A DNA stretch of 57,299 nucleotides from Actinotalea ferrariae. GTDB taxonomy: Bacteria; Actinomycetota; Actinomycetes; Actinomycetales; Cellulomonadaceae. A program made the position numbers and the translations under genes. The stretch covers positions 1-57,299 of the forward strand of contig NZ_JACVQL010000113.1 in assembly GCF_019733465.1 (NCBI RefSeq). The letters run 5' to 3'. The notes beneath the pieces were generated by a model. That model was given only the letters and a program-made list of their open reading frames with translations, did not search any database and was not told the DNA's origin. Below, piece by piece: positions 46,591 to 55,168 of the stretch; position 1 is the stretch's first letter, and every line of letters begins with the position of its first letter.

Positions 46591-47369
46591 CGCGCGACCC
46601 TCCCGACGTCGGTCAGCGCGGTGTCCGTGAGGGCCGCGACCACCTGCGGGAGGGCGAGGTACGCGGTCACGCCCAGGAGCACCGTCAGCAGGATCTTGAG
46701 CGGGAAGCCGAGGGCGAAGGCGTTGAGCGCGGGCGCCACACGCGTGAGCAGGCCGAGCCCGACGTCGGCCAGGAACAGCACCGCGATGAGCGGCCCGGCG
46801 ACCTGGAGGGCGGCGAGGAACATGCCCGTGACGCCGGTGGTCACCGTCTCCGCCATCACGGCGAGGTCGAGCGGCGTGCCGAGCGGCAGGGCGTCGAAGC
46901 TGCGCACGAGGCCGCCGATGACGACCTGGTAGGCGTCGGACGCGAACAGCAGCACGATCGCCGTGAGCTGGTAGAGCCGCGCGAACTGCGCGCCGTTGCT
47001 CATGCTCATCGGGTCGAACGCGGCCGCGAGCTGGAAGCCGCCGAAGAGGTCGAGCATGTTGCCCGCCGCCTGGACCGCTGAGAACACGAGCATCACGAGG
47101 AAGCCGAGCGCCGAGCCGATGAGGACCTGGAGCAGCACGTCACCGATGAACTGCGCGGTGCCGGACGCGATCGACGTGCCGAGCCCGGGCCCGGCCGCCT
47201 CGGTCGCGCGCGGGGCTGCGAGCATGCCGAGCCCGACGGCGAGCATGGCCTTGACCTGACCCGGGATCGCGCGGTGCGAGAAGGGCGGCGCGATCAGCAG
47301 GAACGCCGCGATGCGCACGCCCGCGAGCATGACGACCTCGAGCGACGCGAGGGGCAGGGTCAGGCCCAC
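46587..47369 (-). CDS. fliR: Flagellar export apparatus protein FliR
   Basis: 260 residues with about six membrane segments; part of the FliPQR export gate. Start is GTG 47369; three bases lie between it and the fliQ stop. Confidence 0.96.
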   Translation of the reverse strand: MGLTLPLASLEVVMLAGVRIAAFLLIAPPFSHRAIPGQVKAMLAVGLGMLAAPRATEAAGPGLGTSIASGTAQFIGDVLLQVLIGSALGFLVMLVFSAVQAAGNMLDLFGGFQLAAAFDPMSMSNGAQFARLYQLTAIVLLFASDAYQVVIGGLVRSFDALPLGTPLDLAVMAETVTTGVTGMFLAALQVAGPLIAVLFLADVGLGLLTRVAPALNAFALGFPLKILLTVLLGVTAYLALPQVVAALTDTALTDVGRVAR

Positions 47370-47372
47370 GGG

Positions 47373-47645
47373 TCAGCCCCCGAGGAGCGACGGGATGCGC
47401 TCGAAGATCTGGTGGGTGAACGCGACCGTCTCGGAGATCATCCAGTGGCCGGCGACCAGCAGCGCGACGGCGACGGCGAGCGCCTTCGGCACGAAGCTGA
47501 GCGTGACCTCCTGGATCTGCGTGATCGACTGCAGGAGCGACACCGCGAAGCCGACGACGAGCGCGGTGACCAGCACGGGTGCGCAGAGCTTCCCGGCCAG
47601 GATGAGCGCCTGCATGCCGATGTCGAGGACCTCGTTCGGGTTCAT
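47373..47645 (-). CDS. fliQ: Flagellar export apparatus protein FliQ
   Basis: 90 residues, two membrane segments (about 15-40 and 52-72); the usual size. MNPNEVLDIGMQAL start. Overlaps the fliP stop by ATGA. Confidence 0.96.
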   Translation of the reverse strand: MNPNEVLDIGMQALILAGKLCAPVLVTALVVGFAVSLLQSITQIQEVTLSFVPKALAVAVALLVAGHWMISETVAFTHQIFERIPSLLGG

Positions 47646-48499
47646 GAGTAGCTCCCGACGAGCGCCGTGATGATGAGGCCCCAGCCGTCGACGAGGACGA
47701 AGAGGAGGAGCTTGAAGGGGAGCGACACCATGACGGGCGGCAGCATCATCATGCCCATCGACATGAGCGACGCCGAGACCACGAGGTCGATGACCAGGAA
47801 GGGCACGAACACGACGAAGCCGATGATGAACGCGGAGCGCAGCTCCGAGAGCATGAACGCGGGCACGAGGGTGCTCATCGGCACCGTCTCGGGCGACTCG
47901 GGGTTGACCTGGTCGGCCGCCCGGGTCACGAGCGCGAGGTCCTCCTGACGCGTCTGCCCGAGCATGAACTCGCGCAGCGGGGCGGTCGCGGCGTCGAGCG
48001 CCTGCGAGAAGGTCAGCGTGCCGTCGAGGTAGGGCTGGACGCCGACGTCGTTCACGTCGCCGAGCACCGGGGCCATGATGAACAGGCTGAGGAAGAGCGC
48101 GAGGCCGGCGAGGACCTGGTTCGGCGGGACGCCGGTGAGGCCGAGCGCGTTCCGGGTGAGGGCGAGGACCACGAAGATCTTCGTGAAGCTCGTCATCATG
48201 AGCAGCAGCGACGGGGCGACCGAGAGCAGCGTGATCGTCAGCAGGACGACGATCGAGCTGTCCGGCGTGCCGTCGATGCCGTTGATGTCGAGCGAGATGG
48301 TGGGGCCGTCGGCGGGGTCGGTCGGTGCGACCGGTGCGGCCGGGTCGAGGGGCGGTGCCGGGGCGGCGTGCGCACCGTCGGCGAGGGCGATCGCGAGGAC
48401 CGCCATCACGAGCAGCGCGAGGGCGACGGCGACGAGGCGCGCGCGCCCGGTCGGACCCGTCACGGCGGGCTCAGCCCGCGTGGCGAGGGTGTGGCTCAA
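47642..48499 (-). CDS. fliP: Flagellar export apparatus protein FliP
   Basis: 285 residues from a TTG start at 48499 that overlaps the fliO stop as TTGA. An ATG-less longer frame exists but lacks a ribosome binding site. N-terminal signal-like segment (about 15-40), then the FliP core with SVAPSLLLMMTSFTKIFVVLALTRNALG and the closing SLPFKLLLFVLVDGW. Forms the gate pore with FliQ and FliR. Confidence 0.95.
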   Translation of the reverse strand: MSHTLATRAEPAVTGPTGRARLVAVALALLVMAVLAIALADGAHAAPAPPLDPAAPVAPTDPADGPTISLDINGIDGTPDSSIVVLLTITLLSVAPSLLLMMTSFTKIFVVLALTRNALGLTGVPPNQVLAGLALFLSLFIMAPVLGDVNDVGVQPYLDGTLTFSQALDAATAPLREFMLGQTRQEDLALVTRAADQVNPESPETVPMSTLVPAFMLSELRSAFIIGFVVFVPFLVIDLVVSASLMSMGMMMLPPVMVSLPFKLLLFVLVDGWGLIITALVGSYS

Positions 48500-49017
48500 C
48501 GACGGATGGTCCGTTCCTGCACCGCAACCACCGCCTGGCGCCACGTCGCGGCGTCCAGGATCGATCCCTCGAGGGGGTTGCGGGGCGTGGGGACCGCGGG
48601 CATCCGTGCCGCGGGGGTGGATGAGGACTGGGTGACGGGCTGGGCGACGTCGGGCGTCACGTCCCGCAGGTCGTCGGGCACGACGGTGTCGGCGACGACG
48701 GCCTCGAGCTCGGCCGGGTCGAGCGCGATGCGCTCGCGCACGCCCTCCTCCTCGGCCGGCGCCGGCTCGACCTCGGTGAGGAGGTTCACGCCGTGCTCGC
48801 TGACGCCGAGGAGCAGGCGCCGCCCGCCGATCTCGACGAGGGCCACGCCCGTGCGGCCGCCGAGCGACTGCTTGGCGACCACGCTCAGCGCGGCCTGCCG
48901 CGAGCGCTTGACCGTGCCGGTGCCCGCGGCCCTGCGGCCGAGGAACCAGAGCACGCCCAGCACGCAGGCGAGCGCGAGGAGCACGCGCAGGCCGAGCACG
49001 AGGGTCGAGGAGTCCAT
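48496..49017 (-). CDS. fliO: Flagellar assembly protein FliO
   Basis: 173 residues: one membrane segment (about 7-27) and a cytosolic part with the FliO pattern QSLGGRTGVALVEIGGRRLLLGVSEHGVNLL. The C-terminal 90 residues are acidic and poorly conserved. Helps stabilise FliP during assembly. One base separates it from the fliN stop. Confidence 0.9.
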   Translation of the reverse strand: MDSSTLVLGLRVLLALACVLGVLWFLGRRAAGTGTVKRSRQAALSVVAKQSLGGRTGVALVEIGGRRLLLGVSEHGVNLLTEVEPAPAEEEGVRERIALDPAELEAVVADTVVPDDLRDVTPDVAQPVTQSSSTPAARMPAVPTPRNPLEGSILDAATWRQAVVAVQERTIRR

Positions 49018-49018
49018 G

Positions 49019-49807
49019 TCAGGCGCCCTGCTCCGTCGAGACGATCTCGGTGACGCGGATGCCGTAGTGCTCGTCGACGACGACGACCTCGCCGCGCGCG
49101 ACGAGCCGGCCGTTGACCATCACGTCGGCGGGGGCGCCGGCCTCGCGGTCGAGCTCGAGCACCGTGCCGGGCACGAGCTCGAGCACCTGGCGGACGGGCA
49201 GCCGCGTGCGGCCGATCTCGGCCGTGAGCGTCATCTCGACGTGCTGGAGCAGGCGCATCGTCGCCTCGCGGTCACGCGGCGCCGGGGTCGAGCCCCGCTG
49301 CTGCGGGACCTGCGGGGCGTGCACCGAGGACGCGCTCGCGCCGGCGCCGGTCGGGCGGAGGCGGATGCCGCACCACGCCTGGGGGCCGGTGGGGCCGGAG
49401 AGGGCGAAGACGACGAGGCCGTCGTCGTCCAGGTCGGAGCCGAGCGGACCGGTCGTGGCCTGCTCGAGCACGCCCGGGCCGAGCACCGCGACGGCGCCCT
49501 CGAGCGCCGGGCGGAGCGCGTCCGCGAGGGACACGCCGGCACCGGCACCGGCGAGCGCGTCCGCGACGGCCGCGTCGGCGACGACGACGAGCTCGGCGCT
49601 CGTGCCGCCGACGAACGACGCGCGCACGGCGGGCGCCGACGGCGCGGGACCGTTCGCGGGCTCGTGGACGGCGACCTCGAGCGTCGCGGTCGAGGGCAGG
49701 AGGCGCGCGAGCTCGGTCGCGACCGTGTGCGCGGTCGCGAGGACGTCGGCGTCGTGCCGGTCGAGCGTCGCGACGCTCACGGGCAGGCTGGCGGGCAGAG
49801 ACGTCAT
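49019..49807 (-). CDS. fliN: Flagellar switch protein FliN, extended form
   Basis: 262 residues. The C-terminal about 80 are the SpoA domain (VEMTLTAEIGRTRLPVRQVLELVPGTVLELDREAG). The first about 160 residues are an extra domain with weak likeness to the CheC/FliY fold but without a clear active site. Typical FliN is 100-140 residues, so this is nearer to FliY in layout. ATG 49807 overlaps the fliM stop. Part of the C-ring with FliM. Confidence 0.93.
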   Translation of the reverse strand: MTSLPASLPVSVATLDRHDADVLATAHTVATELARLLPSTATLEVAVHEPANGPAPSAPAVRASFVGGTSAELVVVADAAVADALAGAGAGVSLADALRPALEGAVAVLGPGVLEQATTGPLGSDLDDDGLVVFALSGPTGPQAWCGIRLRPTGAGASASSVHAPQVPQQRGSTPAPRDREATMRLLQHVEMTLTAEIGRTRLPVRQVLELVPGTVLELDREAGAPADVMVNGRLVARGEVVVVDEHYGIRVTEIVSTEQGA

Positions 49808-50748
49808 CGGGTGCTCTCCTCGGAGGTGACGACCAGGCAGGCGAGGCGGGAGCCGTTGCTCCCGAGGGCGGCGCGGGCCATGACGACGTCGTCGACGACG
49901 ACGTCCATCGGGGTGCCGACGCGGTGCGTCAGCGGGATCAGGTCGCCGACCTGGAGGTTCTCCAGGCGGGCGGGGGTCACGGTGACGGGCGCGAGGCGCA
50001 CCGAGACGCCGACCGGCACCTCCTGCACCTGGGCCGCGAGGCGCCCGACGGCGGCCTCGTGCTCGCGGACCTCGTCCGACGAGCGACGGACCGTGCCGTC
50101 GCCGTCGCGCAGGGGCCCGAGGAGGAGGTCGGCGGGGAGCATGATCGACGCGGTGCTCGTGTGCTCGCCGGCGACCATCTCGAAGGTCGCGACCAGCACG
50201 GGTGCGGACGCGGCGGCGGCCTGCACGAACTGCGGGCTGTACTGCACCGACTTCACGGCGGCGTCGATCGGCGCCACGGACGTGAAGGCGTAGGTGAGGT
50301 CGCCCAGCGAGAGCTGCACGAGGTCGCGCACGAGGCGCCACTCGATGTCGGTGAGCTCGCGCTCGAGGTCGTCGAGCACGATGCCCGGGCCGCCGAGCAG
50401 GTAGTCGACCCAGAGCATCGCGGTGTCCATCGGGAGCTGCACGAGCGCGGTGGACCGGCCCTGCTCGACCGTGCACAGGATCATCGCCGTGGGCGCCGGC
50501 AGCGGCCGCACGTAGTCGTCGTACGACATGAGCTGCACCGAGACGAGCGTGGCCTGGGCGACGGCGCGCAGGCGCGACGTGAGCAGGGTGCTCCACTGGC
50601 GCCCGTACGTCTCGAAGCCCATCTCGAGCACACGGCCGTGCTCGCGGGCGAGCGTCATCGGGCGACGGAAGTCGTAGAGCTCGGGGGCGCGGGTCGGCGC
50701 TCCCGACGCGCGGCGCGCGGGGCTGGTTGCTGCTTCCTGGACCGTCAC
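49804..50748 (-). CDS. fliM: Flagellar switch protein FliM
   Basis: 314 residues. The conserved ELYDFRRPMTLAREHGRVLEMGFETYGRQW block begins at about residue 24, and the SpoA domain closes the protein (VRLAPVTVTPARLENLQVGDLIPL). The N-terminal CheY-binding EIDALL-type motif is not obvious. GTG 50748 is the only start that keeps the core. It lies 7 bases after the -10 of the predicted sigma-28-type promoter, so the transcript is likely leaderless. First gene of the long fliM-fliN-fliO-fliP-fliQ-fliR-flhB-flhA-flhF-csrA operon. Confidence 0.95.
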   Translation of the reverse strand: MTVQEAATSPARRASGAPTRAPELYDFRRPMTLAREHGRVLEMGFETYGRQWSTLLTSRLRAVAQATLVSVQLMSYDDYVRPLPAPTAMILCTVEQGRSTALVQLPMDTAMLWVDYLLGGPGIVLDDLERELTDIEWRLVRDLVQLSLGDLTYAFTSVAPIDAAVKSVQYSPQFVQAAAASAPVLVATFEMVAGEHTSTASIMLPADLLLGPLRDGDGTVRRSSDEVREHEAAVGRLAAQVQEVPVGVSVRLAPVTVTPARLENLQVGDLIPLTHRVGTPMDVVVDDVVMARAALGSNGSRLACLVVTSEESTR

Positions 50749-50755
50749 GCGTGCC

Positions 50756-50783
50756 CCATCGGCCGTGGTACTGGGGTGATGAG
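50756..50783 (-). promoter_or_regulatory. Sigma-28-type promoter of the fliM operon
   Basis: Minus strand CTCA (50783-50780), 16 bases, GCCGATGG (50763-50756). The expected start of transcription is at about 50748-50750, on or next to the fliM start codon. Confidence 0.75.
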
Positions 50784-50930
50784 GGATCCGCGCAGGGACG
50801 CGTGAGCTCTCGGCGTGTCGCCCGTCGGCGGGTCGTGCCCCCGGTCACCGCTCCGCGGTCACCGGGGTGAGGTGGCGCCCTCCATGGCGCCGCGAGTGCA
50901 CCGGCTTCCGTGCCGGCTCCGTGCTGGTCG

Positions 50931-51025
50931 TGCTCGTCGTACGGGTCGTGCTGGTCGTGCAGGTGGTGCTGGTCGTGCAGGTGGTGCTGGGTGCTGCTGG
51001 TCGTGCGGGTGCTGCTCGTCCTACG
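50931..51025. repeat. GGTCGTGCTGGTCGTGCA-type tandem repeats between fliM and fliL
   Basis: About nine imperfect copies of a 9-15 base unit built on GGTCGTGCTGGTGG fill part of the 300-base gap between fliM and fliL. Apart from the fliM promoter nothing else is seen in this gap. Confidence 0.75.
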
Positions 51026-51049
51026 TCGTCGCGGCGTGGGCCTCGCGGC

Positions 51050-51571
51050 TCACTGCGTGACGTAGTCCGTCAGGTACACGTCCATCACCTCCCCGTGGTA
51101 CGCCTCGGCGAGCTGGTGGCGCAGCTCCTCCTTGAGGGCCGCGCGGCCCTCCGCGGAGGAGACCTCCTCGACCGTGCGGCCCGAGAACAGGGCGATCGCG
51201 AGGTCGAGCGCGTGCGCGGACGAGACCTCGCCGTGCACCTCGGCGGTGAGCTGCAGGGCGATGCCCAGGCGCAGGTAGTGGCCACCCGCGAGGTTGATGC
51301 TCACGGCCTCGACCGTGACGACCTCGCCCGGCTCGGGTGCGGGCTCCTCGGCGACGACCTCCTCGCCCGACGCGGCCCCGGGTCCCATGAGGAACCACCA
51401 GCCGGCGCCGCCCCCGACGAGCAGGAGCGCGAGGAGGACGACGACGAGCTTCTTCTTCTTCCCGCCCTTGGCCTCGCCCTCGGGCTCCTCCGCCGCCGGT
51501 GCGGCGGCCGGGGACTTCCCCGAGGCGCCGATGGTCGGCTTGGACGCGATGATGCGCTGTTCGGTGGGCAT
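51050..51571 (-). CDS. fliL: Flagellar basal-body protein FliL
   Basis: 173 residues: a cytosolic Ala/Glu/Lys-rich start, one membrane segment (about 41-61) and an extracytoplasmic stomatin-like FliL domain (VEAVSINLAGGHYLRLGIALQL, ALKEELRHQLAEAYHGEVMDVYLTDYVTQ). Supports the stator. The ATG at 51571 follows the motB stop by two bases. Confidence 0.94.
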   Translation of the reverse strand: MPTEQRIIASKPTIGASGKSPAAAPAAEEPEGEAKGGKKKKLVVVLLALLLVGGGAGWWFLMGPGAASGEEVVAEEPAPEPGEVVTVEAVSINLAGGHYLRLGIALQLTAEVHGEVSSAHALDLAIALFSGRTVEEVSSAEGRAALKEELRHQLAEAYHGEVMDVYLTDYVTQ

Positions 51572-51573
51572 GC

Positions 51574-52464
51574 TCACCCCTGGTGTGCTTCGGCGAGGGA
51601 CGGGAGGAGGGCGCGGACGTCCTCCGGGACGGAGCTGAGGACGACGAGGTCCACGCGGCGGTTGGCCTCGAGCGGGTCGACGCCGGGATCGGTGATCGGG
51701 CGGGCCTCGCCGAAGCCGACGGCGGCGATCCGCTGGGGCGCCACGCCACCGACCTCGACCAGGCGGCGGAGCACCTGGGTCGCGCGGTCCGAGGAGAGCT
51801 CCCAGTTGGTCGCGTAGCGACCGGAGACCGGGATGGAGTTCGTGTGGCCCTCGACCGAGATCTCGTCGGGCAGGCCCGCGAGGACGGGTGCGGTCGTGTC
51901 GACGATCCGCTTGGCGGTGTCCGTCAGCTCGGCGCTCGCGGCGCTGAAGAAGACGTCGTCGGCCACCATGCCGATCACGAGGCCGCGCTCGGTGACGCGG
52001 AACCGCACGCGGTCCGCGAGGCCGACGGGCGTGAGGGCGGCGGAGATCTGCTGCGCGATCGCGTCGAGCCGCTGGTACTCGGTGCTCGCCGCCTCGGCGC
52101 GCTGCTCGGCCTCGGTGACCTCGCGCGACGGGCCCTCGATCGGCTCGACCTCGATGGCCGCCTCCGCGAGCAGGTCCGGCGTGATCTGGAAGGTCTCGAC
52201 GCCGGTGAGCGTGCCGCTGCTGCCCTCGAGCATGACGGGTGCGGGTGCACCGAACCCGGCGGCGAGGGACTGGCGCAGCTGCTCGAACTTGACCTGGTCC
52301 ACCTGGCTCATGGCGTAGAGCACGATGAACAGGCCCACGAGGACGGTCATCATGTCGGCGTAGCTCACGGCCCACCGCTCGTGGTTCTCGTGCTCCTCCT
52401 CGTGCGCGGCCTTCGAGCGACGTCGGCCGCCCGAGTGCCCGCCCGAGCCGTGCCCGGCGCTCAC
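51574..52464 (-). CDS. motB: Flagellar stator protein MotB
   Basis: 296 residues. One membrane segment (about 35-53, SYADMMTVLVGLFIVLYAMS) with the proton-path Asp 37, a linker, and an OmpA-type peptidoglycan-binding domain (about 165-280, EISVEGHTNSIPVSG...NWELSSDRATQVLRRL). GTG 52464 overlaps the motA stop (GTGA). Confidence 0.96.
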   Translation of the reverse strand: MSAGHGSGGHSGGRRRSKAAHEEEHENHERWAVSYADMMTVLVGLFIVLYAMSQVDQVKFEQLRQSLAAGFGAPAPVMLEGSSGTLTGVETFQITPDLLAEAAIEVEPIEGPSREVTEAEQRAEAASTEYQRLDAIAQQISAALTPVGLADRVRFRVTERGLVIGMVADDVFFSAASAELTDTAKRIVDTTAPVLAGLPDEISVEGHTNSIPVSGRYATNWELSSDRATQVLRRLVEVGGVAPQRIAAVGFGEARPITDPGVDPLEANRRVDLVVLSSVPEDVRALLPSLAEAHQG

Positions 52465-53255
52465 GCCGCGGCCTTCTTGCCCGCGGCCTTCGGGTCCGCG
52501 GCCGGCTCGGAGCCGGGCGGCATGAGGCTGCGCAGGCGCTGGCCGACGAGGCGCGGGTTGGCGCCGGACTGGATCGCCAGCAGGCCTTCGACGGCGAGCT
52601 CCATGTGGGCGATCTCGAGCTCCGAGGCCCGTCCCACGCGGGCGCCGAGCGGCAGCCACATGAGGTTGGCCGAGAGCAGGCCCCACAGGGTCGCGACGAA
52701 CGCCGCCGCGATCATGTCGCCGAGCTCGTCGGGGTTCGAGAGGTTCTCGAGCACGTGCACGAGCGAGACGACGGTGCCGATGATGCCGATGGTCGGCGCG
52801 TAGCCGCCCATGTTGTTGAAGACCTTGGCGGTGCTCTTGTCCTGGGCGCGCTTGCTCGCGATCCGGTCCTCGAGCATCTCGCGGAGGTCGTCCGGGTCCG
52901 TGCCGTCGATCGCCGACTGGAGGCCCGAGCGCAGGAAGGGGTTCTCGACCGTGCGGGCGGCGTCCTCGAGCGAGAGGAGGCCCTCGCGCCGCGCGCGGTC
53001 GGCGAGGCCGACGACGACCTCGACGGTCGCGTCGAGGTCCGGGCGCTTGAAGGTCAGCCAGCCCTTGAGCGTCTTGAACGCGTGCAGGAAGTCCTGCATC
53101 GTCGTCGAGGCGAGGCCCGCACCGATCGTGCCGCCGATGACCAGGATCATCGGGGCCGGCAGGACCACCGACATGGGGCTCGAGCCCTCGAGGAAGATGG
53201 AGAGGATCACCATCGCGAACGCGAAGGCGATCCCTGCCAGGGTTGCCGGATCCAT
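52461..53255 (-). CDS. motA: Flagellar stator protein MotA
   Basis: 264 residues, four membrane segments (about 5-22, 32-52, 150-172, 183-205) and a charged cytosolic loop. PTIGIIGTVVSLVHVLENL and LWGLLSANLMWLPLG are typical. Start ATG 53255 shares a base with the flbD stop. Confidence 0.96.
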   Translation of the reverse strand: MDPATLAGIAFAFAMVILSIFLEGSSPMSVVLPAPMILVIGGTIGAGLASTTMQDFLHAFKTLKGWLTFKRPDLDATVEVVVGLADRARREGLLSLEDAARTVENPFLRSGLQSAIDGTDPDDLREMLEDRIASKRAQDKSTAKVFNNMGGYAPTIGIIGTVVSLVHVLENLSNPDELGDMIAAAFVATLWGLLSANLMWLPLGARVGRASELEIAHMELAVEGLLAIQSGANPRLVGQRLRSLMPPGSEPAADPKAAGKKAAA

Positions 53256-53533
53256 CAGTCGGCCTCCGGGACGGCGGTCAGCGACCGCGGCTGCTGCCGC
53301 AGCTCGGTGACGGGAGCCAGCTCGTCGCTCTCACGCGAGTAGTCGAGCGTCGCGGCGGCCACGCGGGCGCGGTACCGGACGACGAGCTCGGTGATCTCCT
53401 CGAGCGACTCCGTGACGATGTACTTGGTGCCGTCGATGAGCGTGAGGATCGTGTCCGGCGTGCTCTCGACGCGCTGGAGCAGGTCGGGGTTCACCGCGAA
53501 GCGCGGTCCGTTGAGACGCGTGACGACGATCAT
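53255..53533 (-). CDS. flbD: Flagellar protein FlbD
   Basis: 92 residues. First 60 match the FlbD family (MIVVTRLNGPRFAVNPDLLQRVESTPDTILTLIDG-type start, key residues seen), with a longer polar tail. Role poorly known; usually next to motA. First gene of the flbD-motA-motB-fliL operon, with a leader of about 50 bases. Confidence 0.92.
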   Translation of the reverse strand: MIVVTRLNGPRFAVNPDLLQRVESTPDTILTLIDGTKYIVTESLEEITELVVRYRARVAAATLDYSRESDELAPVTELRQQPRSLTAVPEAD

Positions 53534-53587
53534 GGCTATCCATCCCTGGTGCTGCCTCGGGGCCCGTCCATGAGCCCTGCACCTGTC

Positions 53588-53614
53588 CCATCGGCCGGTC
53601 TGGCCCGATGTGAG
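53588..53614 (-). promoter_or_regulatory. Sigma-28-type promoter of the flbD-mot operon
   Basis: Minus strand CTCA (53614-53611), 15 bases, GCCGATGG (53595-53588). One base shorter in spacing than the others. Confidence 0.7.
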
Positions 53615-53696
53615 GCGTTGTGCGGGTGACGGTGGTGCGGTCGGGGTACGTGCTGTGCGCGCGACGCGGTGCGCGTGCGGTGCGGTCGAGCTGCGG

Positions 53697-54869
53697 TCAG
53701 ACCTTGATCGTCGAGACCAGCGAGAACAGCTCGGCGGACAGCTCGCGCATCTGCTGCGCGGCGAGGTCCGTGTGACGCGCGCCCTCCTGCGCCTCGCGTG
53801 CGGCCGTGCGCACCGAGCCGATGGAGCCCGCGATGTCGGCGGACCCGCCCGCGGCGCCCGCGACGGCGTGCGACATCTGCGCCGTCGTCGCGGACTGCTG
53901 CTCGACGGCGGCGGAGATGCTGGTCTGGTACTCGGCGATGGTCCGGATGACCTCCGTGACCGTCGCGAGCTCGCCGACGGCCTGGTGGGTGCGGTCCTGG
54001 ATCGCGCCGATCTGGACGGTGATCTGCTCGGTGGCGCGCGCGGTCTCCTGCGCGAGCTCCTTGACCTCGCCGGCGACGACGGCGAAGCCCTTGCCGGCCT
54101 CGCCCGCGCGGGCCGCCTCGATCGTCGCGTTGAGCGCGAGGAGGTTGGTCTGCTCGGCGATCGAGGTGATGAGCTTGATGACCTGGCCGATCTCGGCGCT
54201 GGCCTCCCCGAGGCGGCCGACGGTGCCGTGCGCGGCCGAGGCGGCGGTCACGGCGTCGGCGGCGATCGTTGCCGCCTGCGCGGCGTTCCGGGAGATCTCG
54301 TCGATCGCCTGGCGCATCTCGCCCGCGCCCGCGGCGACCGTCTGCGCGTCGGCGGTGACGCCGCGCGCGGTCGCGTCGACGGCGTCGAGCTCGCCGGCCG
54401 TGGCGTCGGCCGCCCCGTGCATGGACCCGCTCACGCGGGCCAGCTCGTCGGCGGCCTCCTGGAGCACGGTGGCGTTGGTGCGCAGCCCGTGGACCGTCGA
54501 CGCCATCCAGTCGACGGTGCCGTTGAGCGCGTTGCCCATGAGGCCGAGCTCGTCGTCGCCGAGGTTCTCGAGCCGGCCGCTGAGGTCGCCCGAGTGCACC
54601 TGGCCGAGGAAGGCGCCCGTGCGCTTGAGCGGGCGCGTGATGCTGATCTGGGCCCACACGGCGAACACCACGGACGGGATCGCGACGAGCGGCCCGATCC
54701 ACACGAGCCACCCGAGCGAGTCGAGCGTCGCGGCTGCCGCGGCCGGGTCGCCCGCGGCGATCTGGCCCGCGGCGCGCGAGGTGGTCGAGTGCGCGAGCAC
54801 GCAGACGACGACGAGCGCCACCACGGGGATGGCGACGCCGAGGCGCGCCTTGGTCCGGTTGCTGATCAC
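53697..54869 (-). CDS. Methyl-accepting chemotaxis protein with almost no outer domain
   Basis: 390 residues from GTG 54869, chosen because GGAG lies 5-6 bases upstream and a flagellar-type promoter (54901-54928) sits just before it. Two membrane segments (about 8-27 and 55-77) enclose only about 27 residues, then HAMP and the MCP signalling domain ([19 protein letters not shown]). The signal is thus probably sensed in or under the membrane. Unlike the other three MCPs it does not end in AFTY. Confidence 0.9.
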   Translation of the reverse strand: MISNRTKARLGVAIPVVALVVVCVLAHSTTSRAAGQIAAGDPAAAAATLDSLGWLVWIGPLVAIPSVVFAVWAQISITRPLKRTGAFLGQVHSGDLSGRLENLGDDELGLMGNALNGTVDWMASTVHGLRTNATVLQEAADELARVSGSMHGAADATAGELDAVDATARGVTADAQTVAAGAGEMRQAIDEISRNAAQAATIAADAVTAASAAHGTVGRLGEASAEIGQVIKLITSIAEQTNLLALNATIEAARAGEAGKGFAVVAGEVKELAQETARATEQITVQIGAIQDRTHQAVGELATVTEVIRTIAEYQTSISAAVEQQSATTAQMSHAVAGAAGGSADIAGSIGSVRTAAREAQEGARHTDLAAQQMRELSAELFSLVSTIKV

Positions 54870-54900
54870 GGTTCTCCAGTCGTCGAGCAGGTCGCCGTAC

Positions 54901-54928
54901 CCATCGGCCGGCCGGGTCCGCGTCTGAG
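54901..54928 (-). promoter_or_regulatory. Sigma-28-type promoter of the fourth MCP gene
   Basis: Minus strand CTCA (54928-54925), 16 bases, GCCGATGG (54908-54901). Leader about 25 bases. The longer reading frame above it would cross this promoter, so it is not the gene start. Confidence 0.78.
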
Positions 54929-55079
54929 GCGGGACCGACACCTCCCGCGCCGCCGTCGTGAGACCTGCGCCACCCGCTGAGCGTGCGCGCTCGGCGCGCG
55001 AGGTCGACGTGCCGCGTACCCTCCCCTCCCGGCCGACGCCCCTCTCCACCGAGATGCGCGGCGCACGGTGCTGGAGTCG

Positions 55080-55116
55080 CCGATGGGGCCGGTGGGATTC
55101 CCACCGGCCCCATCGG
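55080..55116 (-). terminator. Strong hairpin behind flgE
   Basis: A perfect 17-base stem (left arm from CCGATGGGG, right arm to CCCCATCGG) with the 3-base loop ATT. Separates the fliK-flgD-flgE transcript from the MCP gene. No U-run. Confidence 0.85.
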
Positions 55117-55168
55117 GACCATCAGTCACATGCGCCGCACGGCCCGGTGCTCGGGCCTGCCGCGCGCG

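Noticed and set aside
50867-51817. Plus-strand frame with Val-Leu repeats
   Set aside because: Product of the tandem repeat between fliM and fliL and of the fliL antisense strand.
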